NCBI GenBank assembly: GCA_003605175.1
Contig: QWDA01000003.1
Location: 318,501 to 382,500, forward strand
Reading direction: 5' to 3'
Length of the DNA: 64,000 nt
DNA from: Paracoccaceae bacterium
Lineage (GTDB): Bacteria > Pseudomonadota > Alphaproteobacteria > Rhodobacterales > Rhodobacteraceae
The translations under genes were made by a program, and so were the position numbers. Below the pieces are notes generated by a model. It had not been told where the DNA came from. It worked only from the letters and a program-made list of their open reading frames with translations, and ran no database searches. The first letter of the stretch is position 1; each line of letters begins with the position of its first letter. Positions 39,398 through 48,730 of this stretch are shown piece after piece.

Positions 39398-41545
39398 ATG
39401 GCCGAGATGACCGAGATTGCGGGATTGCAGGTGGCCTCCGAGCTGGCCGCTTTCATCGAGAGCGAGGCCTTGCCGGGCACCGGATTGGACCGGGATGCGT
39501 TCTGGGCGGGCTTCGCGGCGATGGTCGCGGAGTTCCAGCCGAAGAATGCCGCCCTCCTGGCGCGGCGCGCGGAGTTGCAGGCGAAGATCGACGCCTGGCA
39601 CCTGGCGCGGCGGGACCAGCCGCATGACCATGTGGCCTACAAGGCTTTCCTGGAGGAGATCGGCTATCTGGAGCCCGAGGGGGCGCCGTTCGAGATCGAC
39701 ACGTCGAACATCGACCCGGAGATCGCCACGGTGCCGGGGCCGCAGCTTGTCGTGCCGATCACCAATGCGCGCTATTCGCTGAACGCGGCAAATGCGCGCT
39801 GGGGCAGCCTCTATGACGGACTCTACGGGACCGACGCGATGGGCAGCCCGCCGCCGCCGGGCGGCTACGAGCGGGGCCGGGGCGCGCGGGTCGTGGCGCG
39901 GGCGCGGGTGTTCCTCGACGAGGCGTTTCCGCTTGAGGGCACGAGTCATGCGGATGCGCGGCGCTATCACGTCAATGGCGGGGCGCTTCTGGTGGACGAC
40001 CTGCCGCTGGTCTCGCCCGAGAAGTTCATCGGCTATCGCGGCCATCCGAGGGCGCCCGAGGCGGTTCTGTTGCGGAACAACGGGTTGCATGTGGAGCTGG
40101 TGTTCGACCGGACCCATCCGGTGGGCTCGCGCGACCAGTGCGGGCTGGCGGATGTGCGGCTCGAAAGCGCGGTCACCTCGATCATGGATTGCGAGGATTC
40201 GGTCGCCTGCGTCGATGCCGAGGACAAGGTTCTGGCCTATCGCAACTGGCTCGGCCTGATGAAGGGCGACCTGGCGGATACGTTCGAGAAGGGCGGGAAA
40301 CAGATGACCCGCGCGCTGAACCCGGACCTGACCTTCACCGCGCCGGACGGCAAGGGTGAGGTGACGGTCAAGGGCCGCGCGCTGATGCTGGTGCGGAACG
40401 TCGGCCACCTGATGACCAACCCGGCGATGCTGACCGGGGACGGCGCGGAGGTGTACGAGGGGTTGATGGACGCGATGGTCACGGTGCTGATCGCGCTTCA
40501 CGACCTGAAGAAGACCGCGGGCCTCAGGAATTCGGTGGCCGGCTCGGTCTATGTGGTGAAGCCGAAGCTGCACGGGCCGGAGGAGACGGCCTTTGCCGAT
40601 GCGGTGTTCTCCCATGTCGAGAAGGTGCTGGGGCTGGCGCAATACACGGTTAAGCTCGGCATCATGGACGAGGAGCGGCGCACCTCGGTCAATCTCAAGG
40701 AATGCATCCGGGCGGCGAAGCACCGGGTGGCGTTCATCAATACGGGCTTCCTCGACAGGACCGGCGACGAGATCCATACCTCGATGGAGGCGGGGCCGTT
40801 CAGCCGCAAGGATTTCATCAAGCGGAAGTCCTGGATCGGCGCCTACGAGAACCTGAACGTGGATGTAGGGCTCGAATGCGGGCTCTCGGGCAAGGCGCAG
40901 ATCGGCAAGGGCATGTGGGCGATGCCCGACAAGATGGCGGCGATGCTGGAGGCGAAGATCGAGCATCCGAAGGCGGGGGCGAATACCGCCTGGGTGCCGT
41001 CGCCCACGGCGGCGGTGCTCCACGCGATGCATTACCACAAGGTCGACGTCTTCGCCGTGCAGGCGGCGCTCCGGAAGGGCGGGCCACGGGCGCATGTGGA
41101 CGGGATCCTGGATATTCCGCTGGCCTCGTTCAAGAAGTGGTCGAAGCCGCAGATCCTGCGCGAGGTGGAGAACAACGCGCAGGGCATCCTGGGATACGTG
41201 GTACGGTGGATCGACCAGGGAGTCGGCTGTTCCAAGGTGCCCGACATCAACGACGTGGGGCTGATGGAGGACCGGGCGACCTGCCGGATCTCGGCCCAGC
41301 ACATAGCGAACTGGCTGCATCACGGGATTGTCTCGGACGAGGAGGTCGAGGCGGTGTTCCGCAAGATGGCCGAGGTGGTCGACCGGCAGAACGCGGGCGA
41401 TCCGGCCTACAAGCCGATGGCGCCGGGCTTCGACGGGGTGGCGTTCCGGGCGGCGCGGGACCTGGTGTTCGCGGGGCGGGCGCAGCCGTCGGGCTATACC
41501 GAGCCGCTCCTGCACGCCTACCGGCTCGAGGCGAAGGCGGGGTAG
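39398..41545 (+). CDS. glcB: Malate synthase G
   Basis: This 715-aa single-chain malate synthase condenses glyoxylate with acetyl-CoA. It shows the long G-type layout with RGLHVE-like [27 protein letters not shown], the [11 protein letters not shown] segment and a late NWLHHGIV. The G form (about 720 aa) differs clearly from the shorter A form. The start is the ATG at 39398 with AGAGGAGAGG before it. A GlcG-like gene lies 1.2 kb downstream, consistent with glycolate/glyoxylate use. Confidence 0.96.
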   Translation: MAEMTEIAGLQVASELAAFIESEALPGTGLDRDAFWAGFAAMVAEFQPKNAALLARRAELQAKIDAWHLARRDQPHDHVAYKAFLEEIGYLEPEGAPFEIDTSNIDPEIATVPGPQLVVPITNARYSLNAANARWGSLYDGLYGTDAMGSPPPPGGYERGRGARVVARARVFLDEAFPLEGTSHADARRYHVNGGALLVDDLPLVSPEKFIGYRGHPRAPEAVLLRNNGLHVELVFDRTHPVGSRDQCGLADVRLESAVTSIMDCEDSVACVDAEDKVLAYRNWLGLMKGDLADTFEKGGKQMTRALNPDLTFTAPDGKGEVTVKGRALMLVRNVGHLMTNPAMLTGDGAEVYEGLMDAMVTVLIALHDLKKTAGLRNSVAGSVYVVKPKLHGPEETAFADAVFSHVEKVLGLAQYTVKLGIMDEERRTSVNLKECIRAAKHRVAFINTGFLDRTGDEIHTSMEAGPFSRKDFIKRKSWIGAYENLNVDVGLECGLSGKAQIGKGMWAMPDKMAAMLEAKIEHPKAGANTAWVPSPTAAVLHAMHYHKVDVFAVQAALRKGGPRAHVDGILDIPLASFKKWSKPQILREVENNAQGILGYVVRWIDQGVGCSKVPDINDVGLMEDRATCRISAQHIANWLHHGIVSDEEVEAVFRKMAEVVDRQNAGDPAYKPMAPGFDGVAFRAARDLVFAGRAQPSGYTEPLLHAYRLEAKAG

Positions 41546-41880
41546 CGGCGGCGTCTCGTCGGAAGCGGTCCGCCCGGCTTCGCGCTTCGTCCCGGGCCTT
41601 GTTCCCGGCGGGGCAACGAACCACCGTCAGGCAAGCCGGCGCCTCCGGCGCTTTTCGGGTGGGAAGACGTACGGGTGTTGAACGGCGGGAAGTTCGCGCT
41701 GGACAGGTGGCGATCCTGCGCCACGTACCGTCCTCGCGAAGTCGGACGGCTTGCCCGTCCCGTCCGCACAATTGTGCGACTCGGGTCGGTTTGGTAGGAT
41801 CCGCCCAGTCGTTGGCCGGCCATTTTGTTTCCGGCCGGTCCGCGGCTGATTTTCAGAAGTGTAGTTTCAGGAGCAATTTC
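41546..41880. other. 335-bp gene-free region with palindromes
   Basis: No gene is supportable. The region holds GCGCC-TCC-GGCGC followed by TTTT (41639-41655), a weak terminator for glcB. It also has a perfect palindrome CGCACAATTGTGCG (41765-41778) and a GGCCGG/CCGGCC dyad (41815-41837). The AATTGT palindrome is well placed as an operator for the following pair of genes. Confidence 0.5.
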
Positions 41881-42210
41881 ATGGCACTCCGTGCAAAATC
41901 CATCCCCGTCGCCGATGTCACCAAGCGCGCCAGCGAGGCCGCGCGGAGCGTTGCGGCCGAACGGCTCAAGGTGCTGGGCGGCCGTCCCGAGATCGGGGTG
42001 TTCCCGGATATCGGCACCATCGGGATCATCCTGCGCGACCCGGATCTCGGCCGCCTCGGCACCGGCGAGCTGCTCGAGGTCGCGGAGCGGATCACCGGGG
42101 CGATGGGCCCGCTCGCCGAGGGTGCCGAGCCGATGGTCAATATCGTCAAGGGCGGCATCACGATGGGGTATTTCCCGAGTGCGCCCATTCTGTTTTCGGA
42201 AGGGTTTTGA
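41881..42210 (+). CDS. Uncharacterised 109-aa protein
   Basis: I do not recognise the family. The protein opens MALRAKSIPVADVTKRASEA, has FPDIGTIGIILRDPDLGRLG in the middle and ends MGYFPSAPILFSEGF; it has no signal peptide or membrane helix and looks like a small alpha/beta domain. TTTCAGGAGCAATTTC precedes the ATG. Its TGA overlaps the TTG start of the Cys-rich gene that follows (TTGA), so the two are made together. Confidence 0.7.
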   Translation: MALRAKSIPVADVTKRASEAARSVAAERLKVLGGRPEIGVFPDIGTIGIILRDPDLGRLGTGELLEVAERITGAMGPLAEGAEPMVNIVKGGITMGYFPSAPILFSEGF

Positions 42211-42638
42211 GCACCGGGGCTGACCGGCGCCTCGACTGCCCGTCCGCGCAGCCCGAGATGGCGGGCGCGCGCGTCTTGGGCGTGGTCGAGCGCGGTCCGG
42301 AGGGCGTGCGCCTCGCCTATGCGGCGGGGCAAGTGCCGGTCACGGCGGAGGTCCTGGATGTGGCGGGCGCGGTGCCGCCGACCCTGGTCTACCGCTTCGC
42401 CGCCCCCTGCGCCGCCGAGCGCTGCACCCATTTCGACGGGAGCCGGTGCCGGCTCGCACAGCGCATCGTCGCGGGACTCGACCCGGCGGTGGACCGGCTG
42501 CCGGCCTGCGCGATCCGGCCGAGTTGCCGGTGGTATGCCGAGCAGGGCGCGGGGGCCTGCCACCGCTGCCCCTCGGTGGTGACGCGAATGGAGGAAGCCG
42601 ACCCGGCGCTGATGGAGATCGCCGGCCTCCCGGCCTGA
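42207..42638 (+). CDS. Cys-rich protein, possible Fe-S or zinc protein
   Basis: This 143-aa protein starts at TTG (42207) overlapping the previous stop. Its second half has a dense cysteine set: CAAERCTHFDGSRCRLAQRI, then ACAIRPSCRWY and ACHRCPS, i.e. seven Cys plus His residues with regular spacing. This could hold an Fe-S cluster or zinc sites. I recall similar CxIRPxCRW/CxRCP proteins in other bacteria without a known function. The coupled partner is equally unknown. Confidence 0.72.
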   Translation: MSTGADRRLDCPSAQPEMAGARVLGVVERGPEGVRLAYAAGQVPVTAEVLDVAGAVPPTLVYRFAAPCAAERCTHFDGSRCRLAQRIVAGLDPAVDRLPACAIRPSCRWYAEQGAGACHRCPSVVTRMEEADPALMEIAGLPA

Positions 42639-42645
42639 AACCCGC

Positions 42646-42674
42646 GGGACGGCGTTGTATTCCGGCGCCGTCCC
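42646..42674. terminator. GGGACGGCG hairpin
   Basis: GGGACGGCG (42646-42654) pairs perfectly with CGCCGTCCC (42666-42674) around 11 nt, just after the Cys-rich gene stop. There is no T-run, so termination is only suggested by position. Confidence 0.4.
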
Positions 42675-42713
42675 GTCGTATCCCGTCCGGGTAACGGAAC
42701 GGGAGGCAGCGAC

Positions 42714-43142
42714 ATGGCGGAGATCGGGCTGAGCAAGGCGCGCAGGATCATCAAGGAGGCGTTGGCCAAGGGCCGCGCGCAGGAGTTGAAGCCGTTGTCG
42801 GTGGTGGTGCTCGACGCTGGCGGGCATGTGAAGGCCTTCGAGCGCGAGGACGGGGCGGCGCCCGGGCGGTTCGCGATCGCCCATGGCAAGGCCTATGGTT
42901 CGGTGATGCTGGGCATGGCGGGTACCGCGCAGATGGCGCGGGCCGAGGCTCAGGGCTACTTCATGAACGCGGTGAACGGGCTCTATGGCGGCCAGGTGGT
43001 ACCGGTGCCGGGCGGCGTCCTGGTCCGCGACAAGAAGGGCGAGATCATCGGCGCGGTGGGGGTGACGGGCGACACGTCGGAGAACGATGCGGCGGCGGCC
43101 ACGGCCGGGATCGAGGCGGCGGGCTTTACGGCCGAGATCTGA
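42714..43142 (+). CDS. GlcG/HbpS-type haem-binding domain protein
   Basis: This 142-aa protein fits the GlcG/HbpS fold: LSVVVLDAGGHVKAFEREDGA near residues 28-48 and VPVPGGVLVRDKKGEIIGAVGVTG near 94-117. GlcG is found in glycolate operons, and HbpS binds haem extracellularly; no signal peptide is seen here, so it is probably cytosolic. Its closeness to glcB supports the GlcG reading but the role is unknown. GGGAGGCAG precedes the ATG at 42714. Confidence 0.85.
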   Translation: MAEIGLSKARRIIKEALAKGRAQELKPLSVVVLDAGGHVKAFEREDGAAPGRFAIAHGKAYGSVMLGMAGTAQMARAEAQGYFMNAVNGLYGGQVVPVPGGVLVRDKKGEIIGAVGVTGDTSENDAAAATAGIEAAGFTAEI

Positions 43143-43265
43143 TCCGCCGCGATCTGCCCATTTGCGCGTCATTCGCGTAATGCACAGGCTTGTGTGCGCT
43201 GCATGAGCTTTCGCAATGCGTTCGGGGGTCATAGATTGGCCAAGAATTCAGCGTATCGAGGTTCC

Positions 43266-44042
43266 ATGACGCGCCCTGTTGTCGGCATTATCGGGAATTC
43301 CTACCTCCTCCATGACGATTATCCCGTCCATGCCGGCGGAACGATGAACTCCGAGGCGGTGGCCTGTGTCGCCGATGCCGTGCCGCTGCTGGTGCCGGCG
43401 GATCCGAACTATCTGTCGGTCGAGGAGCTTCTGGAGGTCTGCGACGGGTTCGTGCTTACCGGCGGGCGTCCGAACGTGCATCCCGAGGAGTATGGCGAGG
43501 CGCCGACCGAGGCGCATGGCGCCTTCGACCGGGCGCGGGACGCGATCACGCTGCCCCTGGTGCGCGCCTGCGTCGAGCGCGGCCAGCCGTTCCTGGCGAT
43601 CTGCCGGGGCTTCCAGGAAGTGAACGTGGCGATGGGCGGCACGCTCCATCCCGAGATTCGCGAGTTGCCGGGGCGGCTCAATCACCGGATGCCGCCGGAC
43701 GGCACGCTGGAGGAGAAGTTCGCGCTGCGCCACGAGGTGACTTTCACCGAGAACGGGCCGTTTCACCGGCTGATGGGGGCGCAGGTGGTGCGGACGAACA
43801 CCTTGCACGGGCAGGGCATCCTGCGGCCCGGCAAGCGGGTGGTGATCGACGGCACCGCGCCCGACGGCACGCCCGAGGCGCTCTATATCGAGGGCGCGCC
43901 CGGCTTCTCGCTGGGGGTGCAATGGCATCCGGAATACAACGCCGCCTGCGATCCGGTCTCGCGGCCCCTGTTCGACGCGTTCGGCGCGGCGGCGCGCGCC
44001 TGGGCCGAGGGCGCGCGGCCGGGGCGGCTCAGACGGGCGTGA
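43266..44042 (+). CDS. Class I glutamine amidotransferase-like hydrolase (PuuD/peptidase C26 type)
   Basis: This 258-aa enzyme has the catalytic triad C113 (FLAICRGFQE), H221 and E223 (GVQWHPEY). The DGFVLTGGRPNVHPEEYGE segment is typical of gamma-glutamyl-gamma-aminobutyrate hydrolases, which cleave gamma-glutamyl amides in polyamine breakdown. No other puu genes are adjacent. The ATG at 43266 (MTRPVVGIIGN) is preferred over upstream options that would add a non-conserved leader. Confidence 0.87.
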   Translation: MTRPVVGIIGNSYLLHDDYPVHAGGTMNSEAVACVADAVPLLVPADPNYLSVEELLEVCDGFVLTGGRPNVHPEEYGEAPTEAHGAFDRARDAITLPLVRACVERGQPFLAICRGFQEVNVAMGGTLHPEIRELPGRLNHRMPPDGTLEEKFALRHEVTFTENGPFHRLMGAQVVRTNTLHGQGILRPGKRVVIDGTAPDGTPEALYIEGAPGFSLGVQWHPEYNAACDPVSRPLFDAFGAAARAWAEGARPGRLRRA

Positions 44043-44081
44043 TCCGTCGGGTGGTGTAGCGATTCCCGCACGGAAATCGCC

Positions 44082-44104
44082 GCGGAAGATGAATTATCTT
44101 CCGC
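44082..44104. promoter_or_regulatory. Perfect 9-bp dyad before the lyxose-isomerase-like gene
   Basis: GCGGAAGAT-GAATT-ATCTTCCGC lies 40 bp upstream of the next start. A second dyad, GCGATT/AAATCGC, is just before it. It could be an operator of a LacI-type sugar regulator, or a hairpin ending the previous gene; no T-run follows. Confidence 0.45.
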
Positions 44105-44143
44105 CCCTTGCCGGGATCGCGCGCCTGGCCGAAACTCGGGCGC

Positions 44144-44827
44144 ATGAAACGCTCACGCATCAACGAGATCATGGAAGAGGCCGACGCGATGATCCGCGCG
44201 CATGGCTTCACGCTGCCGCCCTTCGCCTATTGGACGCCTGACGAATTTCGCGCCCGCACCGATGCCGTGCGGATCGTCGAGGCGCGGATGGGCTGGGACA
44301 TCACCGATTACGGGCAGGGCCGTTATGAGGAACTGGGGCTGTTCCTGTTCACGCTCCGCAACGGGTTCGCCGCCGATCTGGAGCGCGGGCGCGGCATGGT
44401 CTATGCCGAGAAGCTGCTGATTTCGAAACAGGATCAGATCAGCCCGTGCCACACCCACATCGTGAAGTCCGAGGACATCATCAACCGGGGCGGCGCGACT
44501 TTGGCGATCGAGCTTTTCGGGTCGGACGATGCCGGCGGCTTCGCGGAGGATCGGGGCGGCACGGTGCTGTGCGACGGAATCGCGCGGGATTACGCTCCGG
44601 GCGAGATCCTGTGCTTCGCGCCGGGCGAGAGCGTGACGCTGATGCCGGGGGACTGGCACGCCTTCTGGGGCGAGGACGGCGACGTGCTGATCGGCGAGGT
44701 GTCGACGGTGAACGACGATCTCACCGACAACATCTTCCGCGAACCGATCGGCCGTTTCGCAGAGATCGAGGAAGACGAAGCGCCCCGCCATCTTCTGGTC
44801 AGCGACTACGCGGGCTGGCTGTCGTAG
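44144..44827 (+). CDS. D-lyxose ketol-isomerase family cupin protein
   Basis: This 227-aa protein matches the D-lyxose isomerase family: GRYEELGLFLFTLRNG, then YAEKLLISKQDQISPCHTHIVKSEDIINRG with two His and a Glu for the metal, and GDWHAFWGEDGDVLIGEVSTVNDD near the end. It would interconvert D-lyxose and D-xylulose. The ATG at 44144 is chosen because MKRSRINEIM is the usual beginning. No sugar kinase or transporter is adjacent, so the real substrate may differ. Confidence 0.85.
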   Translation: MKRSRINEIMEEADAMIRAHGFTLPPFAYWTPDEFRARTDAVRIVEARMGWDITDYGQGRYEELGLFLFTLRNGFAADLERGRGMVYAEKLLISKQDQISPCHTHIVKSEDIINRGGATLAIELFGSDDAGGFAEDRGGTVLCDGIARDYAPGEILCFAPGESVTLMPGDWHAFWGEDGDVLIGEVSTVNDDLTDNIFREPIGRFAEIEEDEAPRHLLVSDYAGWLS

Positions 44828-44948
44828 CGCGCCCGCGGCAGGCTTTCCGGCGCTCGCGCCAGCTAATGCTTGCTTGCGGGGGCGTTTGGCGGCACTGTGC
44901 GGTCAATGAATCTGGTCGACCACATACCAATTGTGAACCCTGCCGCGC

Positions 44949-45398
44949 ATGAAGGCGATCGACATACCACCGGTCTGGCTCGGGCTGTTCCTGCTCCTCG
45001 CCTGGTTGCAGACGCGGCTCCTGCCGCTTGCCGCATGGCCCGACGGGGGGGCTGGCGAAACGGTCGGTACGACATTGGTCGCGCTCGGCCTTGGGCTGAT
45101 GGCGGCAGGCGTGGCTGCGCTGATCCTGGGCGAGACCACGCCGATCCCGCATCGGGCGCCCGCCGCGCTGGTCACCGGCGGCGTGTTCCGGCTGAGCCGC
45201 AACCCGGTCTATCTGGGCGACGTTCTGGTGCTTCTGGGGTTTGTCCTGCGCTGGGAAGCGGCGATTGCGCTCGTCCTCGTGCCGGGGTTCATTGTGCTGA
45301 TCGAGTGCCGATTCATCCGGGGCGAGGAGGCCCGGCTCCGGGCGGCGTTCGGGACGGAATTCGATGCTTACTGCGCCCGCGTGCGGCGCTGGATATGA
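44949..45398 (+). CDS. Isoprenylcysteine carboxyl methyltransferase (ICMT)-like membrane protein
   Basis: This 149-aa protein has four to five helices and the ICMT/phospholipid methyltransferase signature GVFRLSRNPVYLGDVLVLLGF, with a late RGEEARLRAAFGTEFDAYCARVRRWI (helical tail that holds S-adenosylmethionine). The substrate of these bacterial proteins is generally unknown. It stands alone between the lyxose-isomerase-like gene and pntA. Confidence 0.85.
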   Translation: MKAIDIPPVWLGLFLLLAWLQTRLLPLAAWPDGGAGETVGTTLVALGLGLMAAGVAALILGETTPIPHRAPAALVTGGVFRLSRNPVYLGDVLVLLGFVLRWEAAIALVLVPGFIVLIECRFIRGEEARLRAAFGTEFDAYCARVRRWI

Positions 45399-45513
45399 TT
45401 TGATACCGCCGTAAGTATGCTTGTGAAAGATTGTTGCGCCAGTTAGTCAGACAGCCGCGCGGATCGGGCGAAAGACCGGGGTCCGGCCGGAGAACGAGGG
45501 GGATCACCACCAG

Positions 45514-47088
45514 ATGAAGATTGGCACACCGAAGGAAGTTCTTGCCGGGGAAGCGCGGGTCGCGATGACGCCCGATTCCGCCCTGCAATTGCAGAAGCTC
45601 GGCTATGACTGCGCGATCCAGGCGGGCGCGGGCCTTGCCGCGGGGTTCACCGACGCGGCCTATGCGGCGGCGGGGGTGACGGTGGTCAAGACCGCGCCGG
45701 CCCTGTGGAAAGAGGCCGACATCATCGCCAAGGTGCGGCCGCCCACGGAGGCCGAGCTGAAGCGGCTGTCGAAGGGCAAGACGCTGGTCTCGTTCTTCTA
45801 TCCGGGCCAGAACGAGAAGCTTCTGGAGGCTGCGAAGGGCACCGGCGCGAACGTGATCGCGATGGACATGGTGCCGCGGATCAGCCGCGCGCAGAAGATG
45901 GACGCGCTCTCGTCGATGGCGAATATCGCGGGCTATCGCGCGGTGATCGAGGCGGGGAACAATTTCGGCCGCTTCTTCACCGGCCAGGTGACGGCGGCGG
46001 GCAAGGTGCCGCCGGCGAAGGTCTTGGTGATCGGCGCCGGGGTCGCGGGGCTTGCCGCGATCGGGACCTCCACTTCGCTGGGCGCGATCACCTATGCGTT
46101 CGACGTGCGGCCCGAGGTGGCGGAGCAGATCGAGAGCATGGGCGCGGAGTTCGTGTTCCTCGATTTCGAGGAGACGGGCCAGAACAGCGCGGCAACCGGG
46201 GGCTATGCGGCGCCGTCGAGCCCGGAGTTCCGCGAGAAGCAGCTCGAGAAGTTCCGCGAACTGGCGCCCGAGATCGACATCGTCATCGCCACCGCGCTGA
46301 TCCCGGGCCGGGACGCGCCGGTTCTCTGGACCAAGGACATGGTCGAGGCGATGAAGCCGGGTTCGGTGATCGTCGACCTCGCCGCCGAGCGGGGCGGCAA
46401 CTGCGAACTGACCAAGCCCGACGAGAAGATCGTCACCGACAATGGCGTGACCATCGTCGGCTACACCGATTTCCCGAGCCGGATGGCGACGCAATCCTCG
46501 ACGCTCTACGCGACCAATGTCCGTCACATGATGACCGACCTGACGCCCGGGAAGGACGGCACGGTCAATCACAACATGGAAGACGACGTGATCCGGGGCG
46601 CGACGGTGACGCATGAGGGCGAGATCACCTTCCCGCCGCCGCCGCCCAAGGTGGCGGCCATCGCCGCGGCGCCGAAGAAGGAGAAGCCGAAGGAGCTGAC
46701 GCCCGCGGAGAAGAAGGCGGCCGAGTTGGCGGCCTTCCAGGCGCAGACCAGGAGCCAGGTGACGCTGCTGACCGTGGGGGGCGGGCTGATCCTTCTGGCC
46801 GGTCTCTTCGCGCCGGCGAGTTTCATGCAGCATTTCATCGTCTTCGTGCTGTCGGTCTTCGTGGGCTTCCAGGTGATCTGGAACGTCTCGCACAGCCTGC
46901 ACACGCCGCTGATGGCGATCACCAATGCGATCTCGTCGATCATCATTCTCGGCGCGCTGATGCAGATCGGGTCGAGTTCGACGCTGGTGATGATCCTCGC
47001 CGCCTTGTCGGTCTTCATGGCCGCGATCAACATCTTCGGCGGTTTCCTCGTGACACGGCGCATGCTCGCCATGTTCCAGAAGTCCTAA
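45514..47088 (+). CDS. pntA: NAD(P) transhydrogenase subunit alpha (fused form)
   Basis: This 524-aa protein combines the NAD-binding domain I (KIGTPKEVLAGEARVAMTPD, VIGAGVAGLAAIGTSTSLGA, MVEAMKPGSVIVDLAAERGG) with a C-terminal four-helix membrane part after an Ala/Lys/Glu-rich linker (about residues 380-415). In some relatives these are two genes (pntAA, pntAB); here they are fused as in E. coli. The complex uses proton-motive force to make NADPH. GGGGGATCACC precedes the ATG. Confidence 0.96.
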   Translation: MKIGTPKEVLAGEARVAMTPDSALQLQKLGYDCAIQAGAGLAAGFTDAAYAAAGVTVVKTAPALWKEADIIAKVRPPTEAELKRLSKGKTLVSFFYPGQNEKLLEAAKGTGANVIAMDMVPRISRAQKMDALSSMANIAGYRAVIEAGNNFGRFFTGQVTAAGKVPPAKVLVIGAGVAGLAAIGTSTSLGAITYAFDVRPEVAEQIESMGAEFVFLDFEETGQNSAATGGYAAPSSPEFREKQLEKFRELAPEIDIVIATALIPGRDAPVLWTKDMVEAMKPGSVIVDLAAERGGNCELTKPDEKIVTDNGVTIVGYTDFPSRMATQSSTLYATNVRHMMTDLTPGKDGTVNHNMEDDVIRGATVTHEGEITFPPPPPKVAAIAAAPKKEKPKELTPAEKKAAELAAFQAQTRSQVTLLTVGGGLILLAGLFAPASFMQHFIVFVLSVFVGFQVIWNVSHSLHTPLMAITNAISSIIILGALMQIGSSSTLVMILAALSVFMAAINIFGGFLVTRRMLAMFQKS

Positions 47089-47106
47089 GGCAGGGGAGTA
47101 AGAACA

Positions 47107-48540
47107 GTGGAATTCGGTTTCACCACGGCGGCCTATGTGGTCGCGGCCGTTCTCTTCATCCTCGCCTTGGGCGGGCTGTCGGGACAGGAAAGCGCTAAGC
47201 GGGCGATCTGGTACGGGATCGTCGGCATGGCCATCGCCGTTCTGGCGACGCTGATCGGGCCGGGGCACGGGCTCTGGCTGGCCTCGCTCGTGCTGATCGC
47301 GGGCGGCGCGGCGATCGGCTACCAGTTGGCGACGCGGGTGCAGATGACGCAGATGCCCGAGCTGGTGGCGATCATGCACTCGCTCGTGGGTCTCGCGGCG
47401 GTGTTCGTGGGCTTCAACGCGCATTTCACCATCGGCGGGGTCGAGGCGGCCCATGCGGCGGGAACGGCGGTCGAGGGCGTCTTCGCGAGCCTCGTGGCGC
47501 ACAAGACGCCGGTCGAGATCACGATCCTGCAGATCGAGCTGGTGCTCGGCGTCTGGATCGGGGCGGTGACCTTCACCGGCTCGGTGATCGCCTATGGCAA
47601 GCTCGCGGGCAAGGTCGACAGCGTGGCGAAGAAGCTGCCGGGCGGGCACATGCTGAATGCCGGTGCCGCGGCGCTCTCGGCGATCTTCGCGATCTGGTAT
47701 TTCTCGGGCGGCGGCCTGGTGGCGCTGATCCTCTTGACCATCCTCGCGCTTTTCATCGGCTATCACCTGATCATGGGGATCGGCGGCGCGGACATGCCGG
47801 TGGTCGTGTCGATGCTGAACAGCTACTCGGGCTGGGCGGCGGCGGCGATCGGCTTCTCGCTCGGCAACGATCTCCTGATCACGGTCGGCGCGCTGGTGGG
47901 CTCCTCGGGGGCGATCCTCTCCTACATCATGTGCAAGGCGATGAACCGGTCCTTCGTGAGCGTGATCCTGGGCGGCTTCGGCGGCACGGCTGGCCCGCAG
48001 CAGGCGGTCGAGGGCGAGATGATCGCCATCGAGGCCGAGGGCGTGGCCGCTTCGCTCAACGAGGCGGATTCGGTGATCATCGTGCCGGGCTATGGCATGG
48101 CGGTGGCGCAGGCGCAGCAATCGGTGGCCGAGCTGGTGCGGAAGCTGCGCGCGGCGGGCAAGGAGGTGCGGTTCGGCATCCACCCGGTCGCGGGGCGGCT
48201 GCCGGGGCACATGAACGTGCTCCTGGCCGAGGCGAAGGTGCCCTATGACATCGTTCTGGAGATGGACGAGATCAACGACGATTTCCCCTCGACGGATGTC
48301 GCCATCATCATCGGGTCGAACGACATCGTGAACCCGGCGGCGCAGGACGATCCGAATTCGCCGATCGCGGGGATGCCGGTGCTGGAAGTGTGGAAGGCGA
48401 AGCAGGTCTTCGTTTCGAAGCGCGGCCAGGGGACTGGCTATTCGGGGATCGAGAACCCGCTGTTCTTCAAGGACAACACGCGGATGTTCTATGGCGATGC
48501 GAAGGCCTCTCTGGACAAGCTCCTGCCGCTGATCGACTGA
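47107..48540 (+). CDS. pntB: NAD(P) transhydrogenase subunit beta
   Basis: This 477-aa protein has eight to nine membrane helices followed by the NADP-binding domain III ([53 protein letters not shown]). It starts with GTG at 47107, 18 nt after pntA, with AGGGGAGTAAG before it. It completes the proton-translocating transhydrogenase. Confidence 0.96.
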   Translation: MEFGFTTAAYVVAAVLFILALGGLSGQESAKRAIWYGIVGMAIAVLATLIGPGHGLWLASLVLIAGGAAIGYQLATRVQMTQMPELVAIMHSLVGLAAVFVGFNAHFTIGGVEAAHAAGTAVEGVFASLVAHKTPVEITILQIELVLGVWIGAVTFTGSVIAYGKLAGKVDSVAKKLPGGHMLNAGAAALSAIFAIWYFSGGGLVALILLTILALFIGYHLIMGIGGADMPVVVSMLNSYSGWAAAAIGFSLGNDLLITVGALVGSSGAILSYIMCKAMNRSFVSVILGGFGGTAGPQQAVEGEMIAIEAEGVAASLNEADSVIIVPGYGMAVAQAQQSVAELVRKLRAAGKEVRFGIHPVAGRLPGHMNVLLAEAKVPYDIVLEMDEINDDFPSTDVAIIIGSNDIVNPAAQDDPNSPIAGMPVLEVWKAKQVFVSKRGQGTGYSGIENPLFFKDNTRMFYGDAKASLDKLLPLID

Positions 48541-48581
48541 GTCTGATCCAAAGGAGCGCCTTCGGCGCACGACATGTCTCA

Positions 48582-48605
48582 CCCCACGCCCTTGCGGGCG
48601 TGGGG
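48582..48605. terminator. Strong 10-bp hairpin after pntB
   Basis: CCCCACGCCC (48582-48591) pairs perfectly with GGGCGTGGGG (48596-48605) around TTGC, 42 nt after the pntB stop. The stem is strong but followed by TTCGGG rather than a T-run, so it may stop polymerase only partly or protect the mRNA end. Confidence 0.55.
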
Positions 48606-48730
48606 TTCGGGTTCTCCGGGAAGGGTGGCGATGTTCCGCCTCGGGGCGGGGGCTCGCCCGAAAGTGAATTTGCCGGGGCCGGGCCGCCGCTATCCTTGCG
48701 GGAGGCGCGCATTTTCAGGGAGTATTGGAC

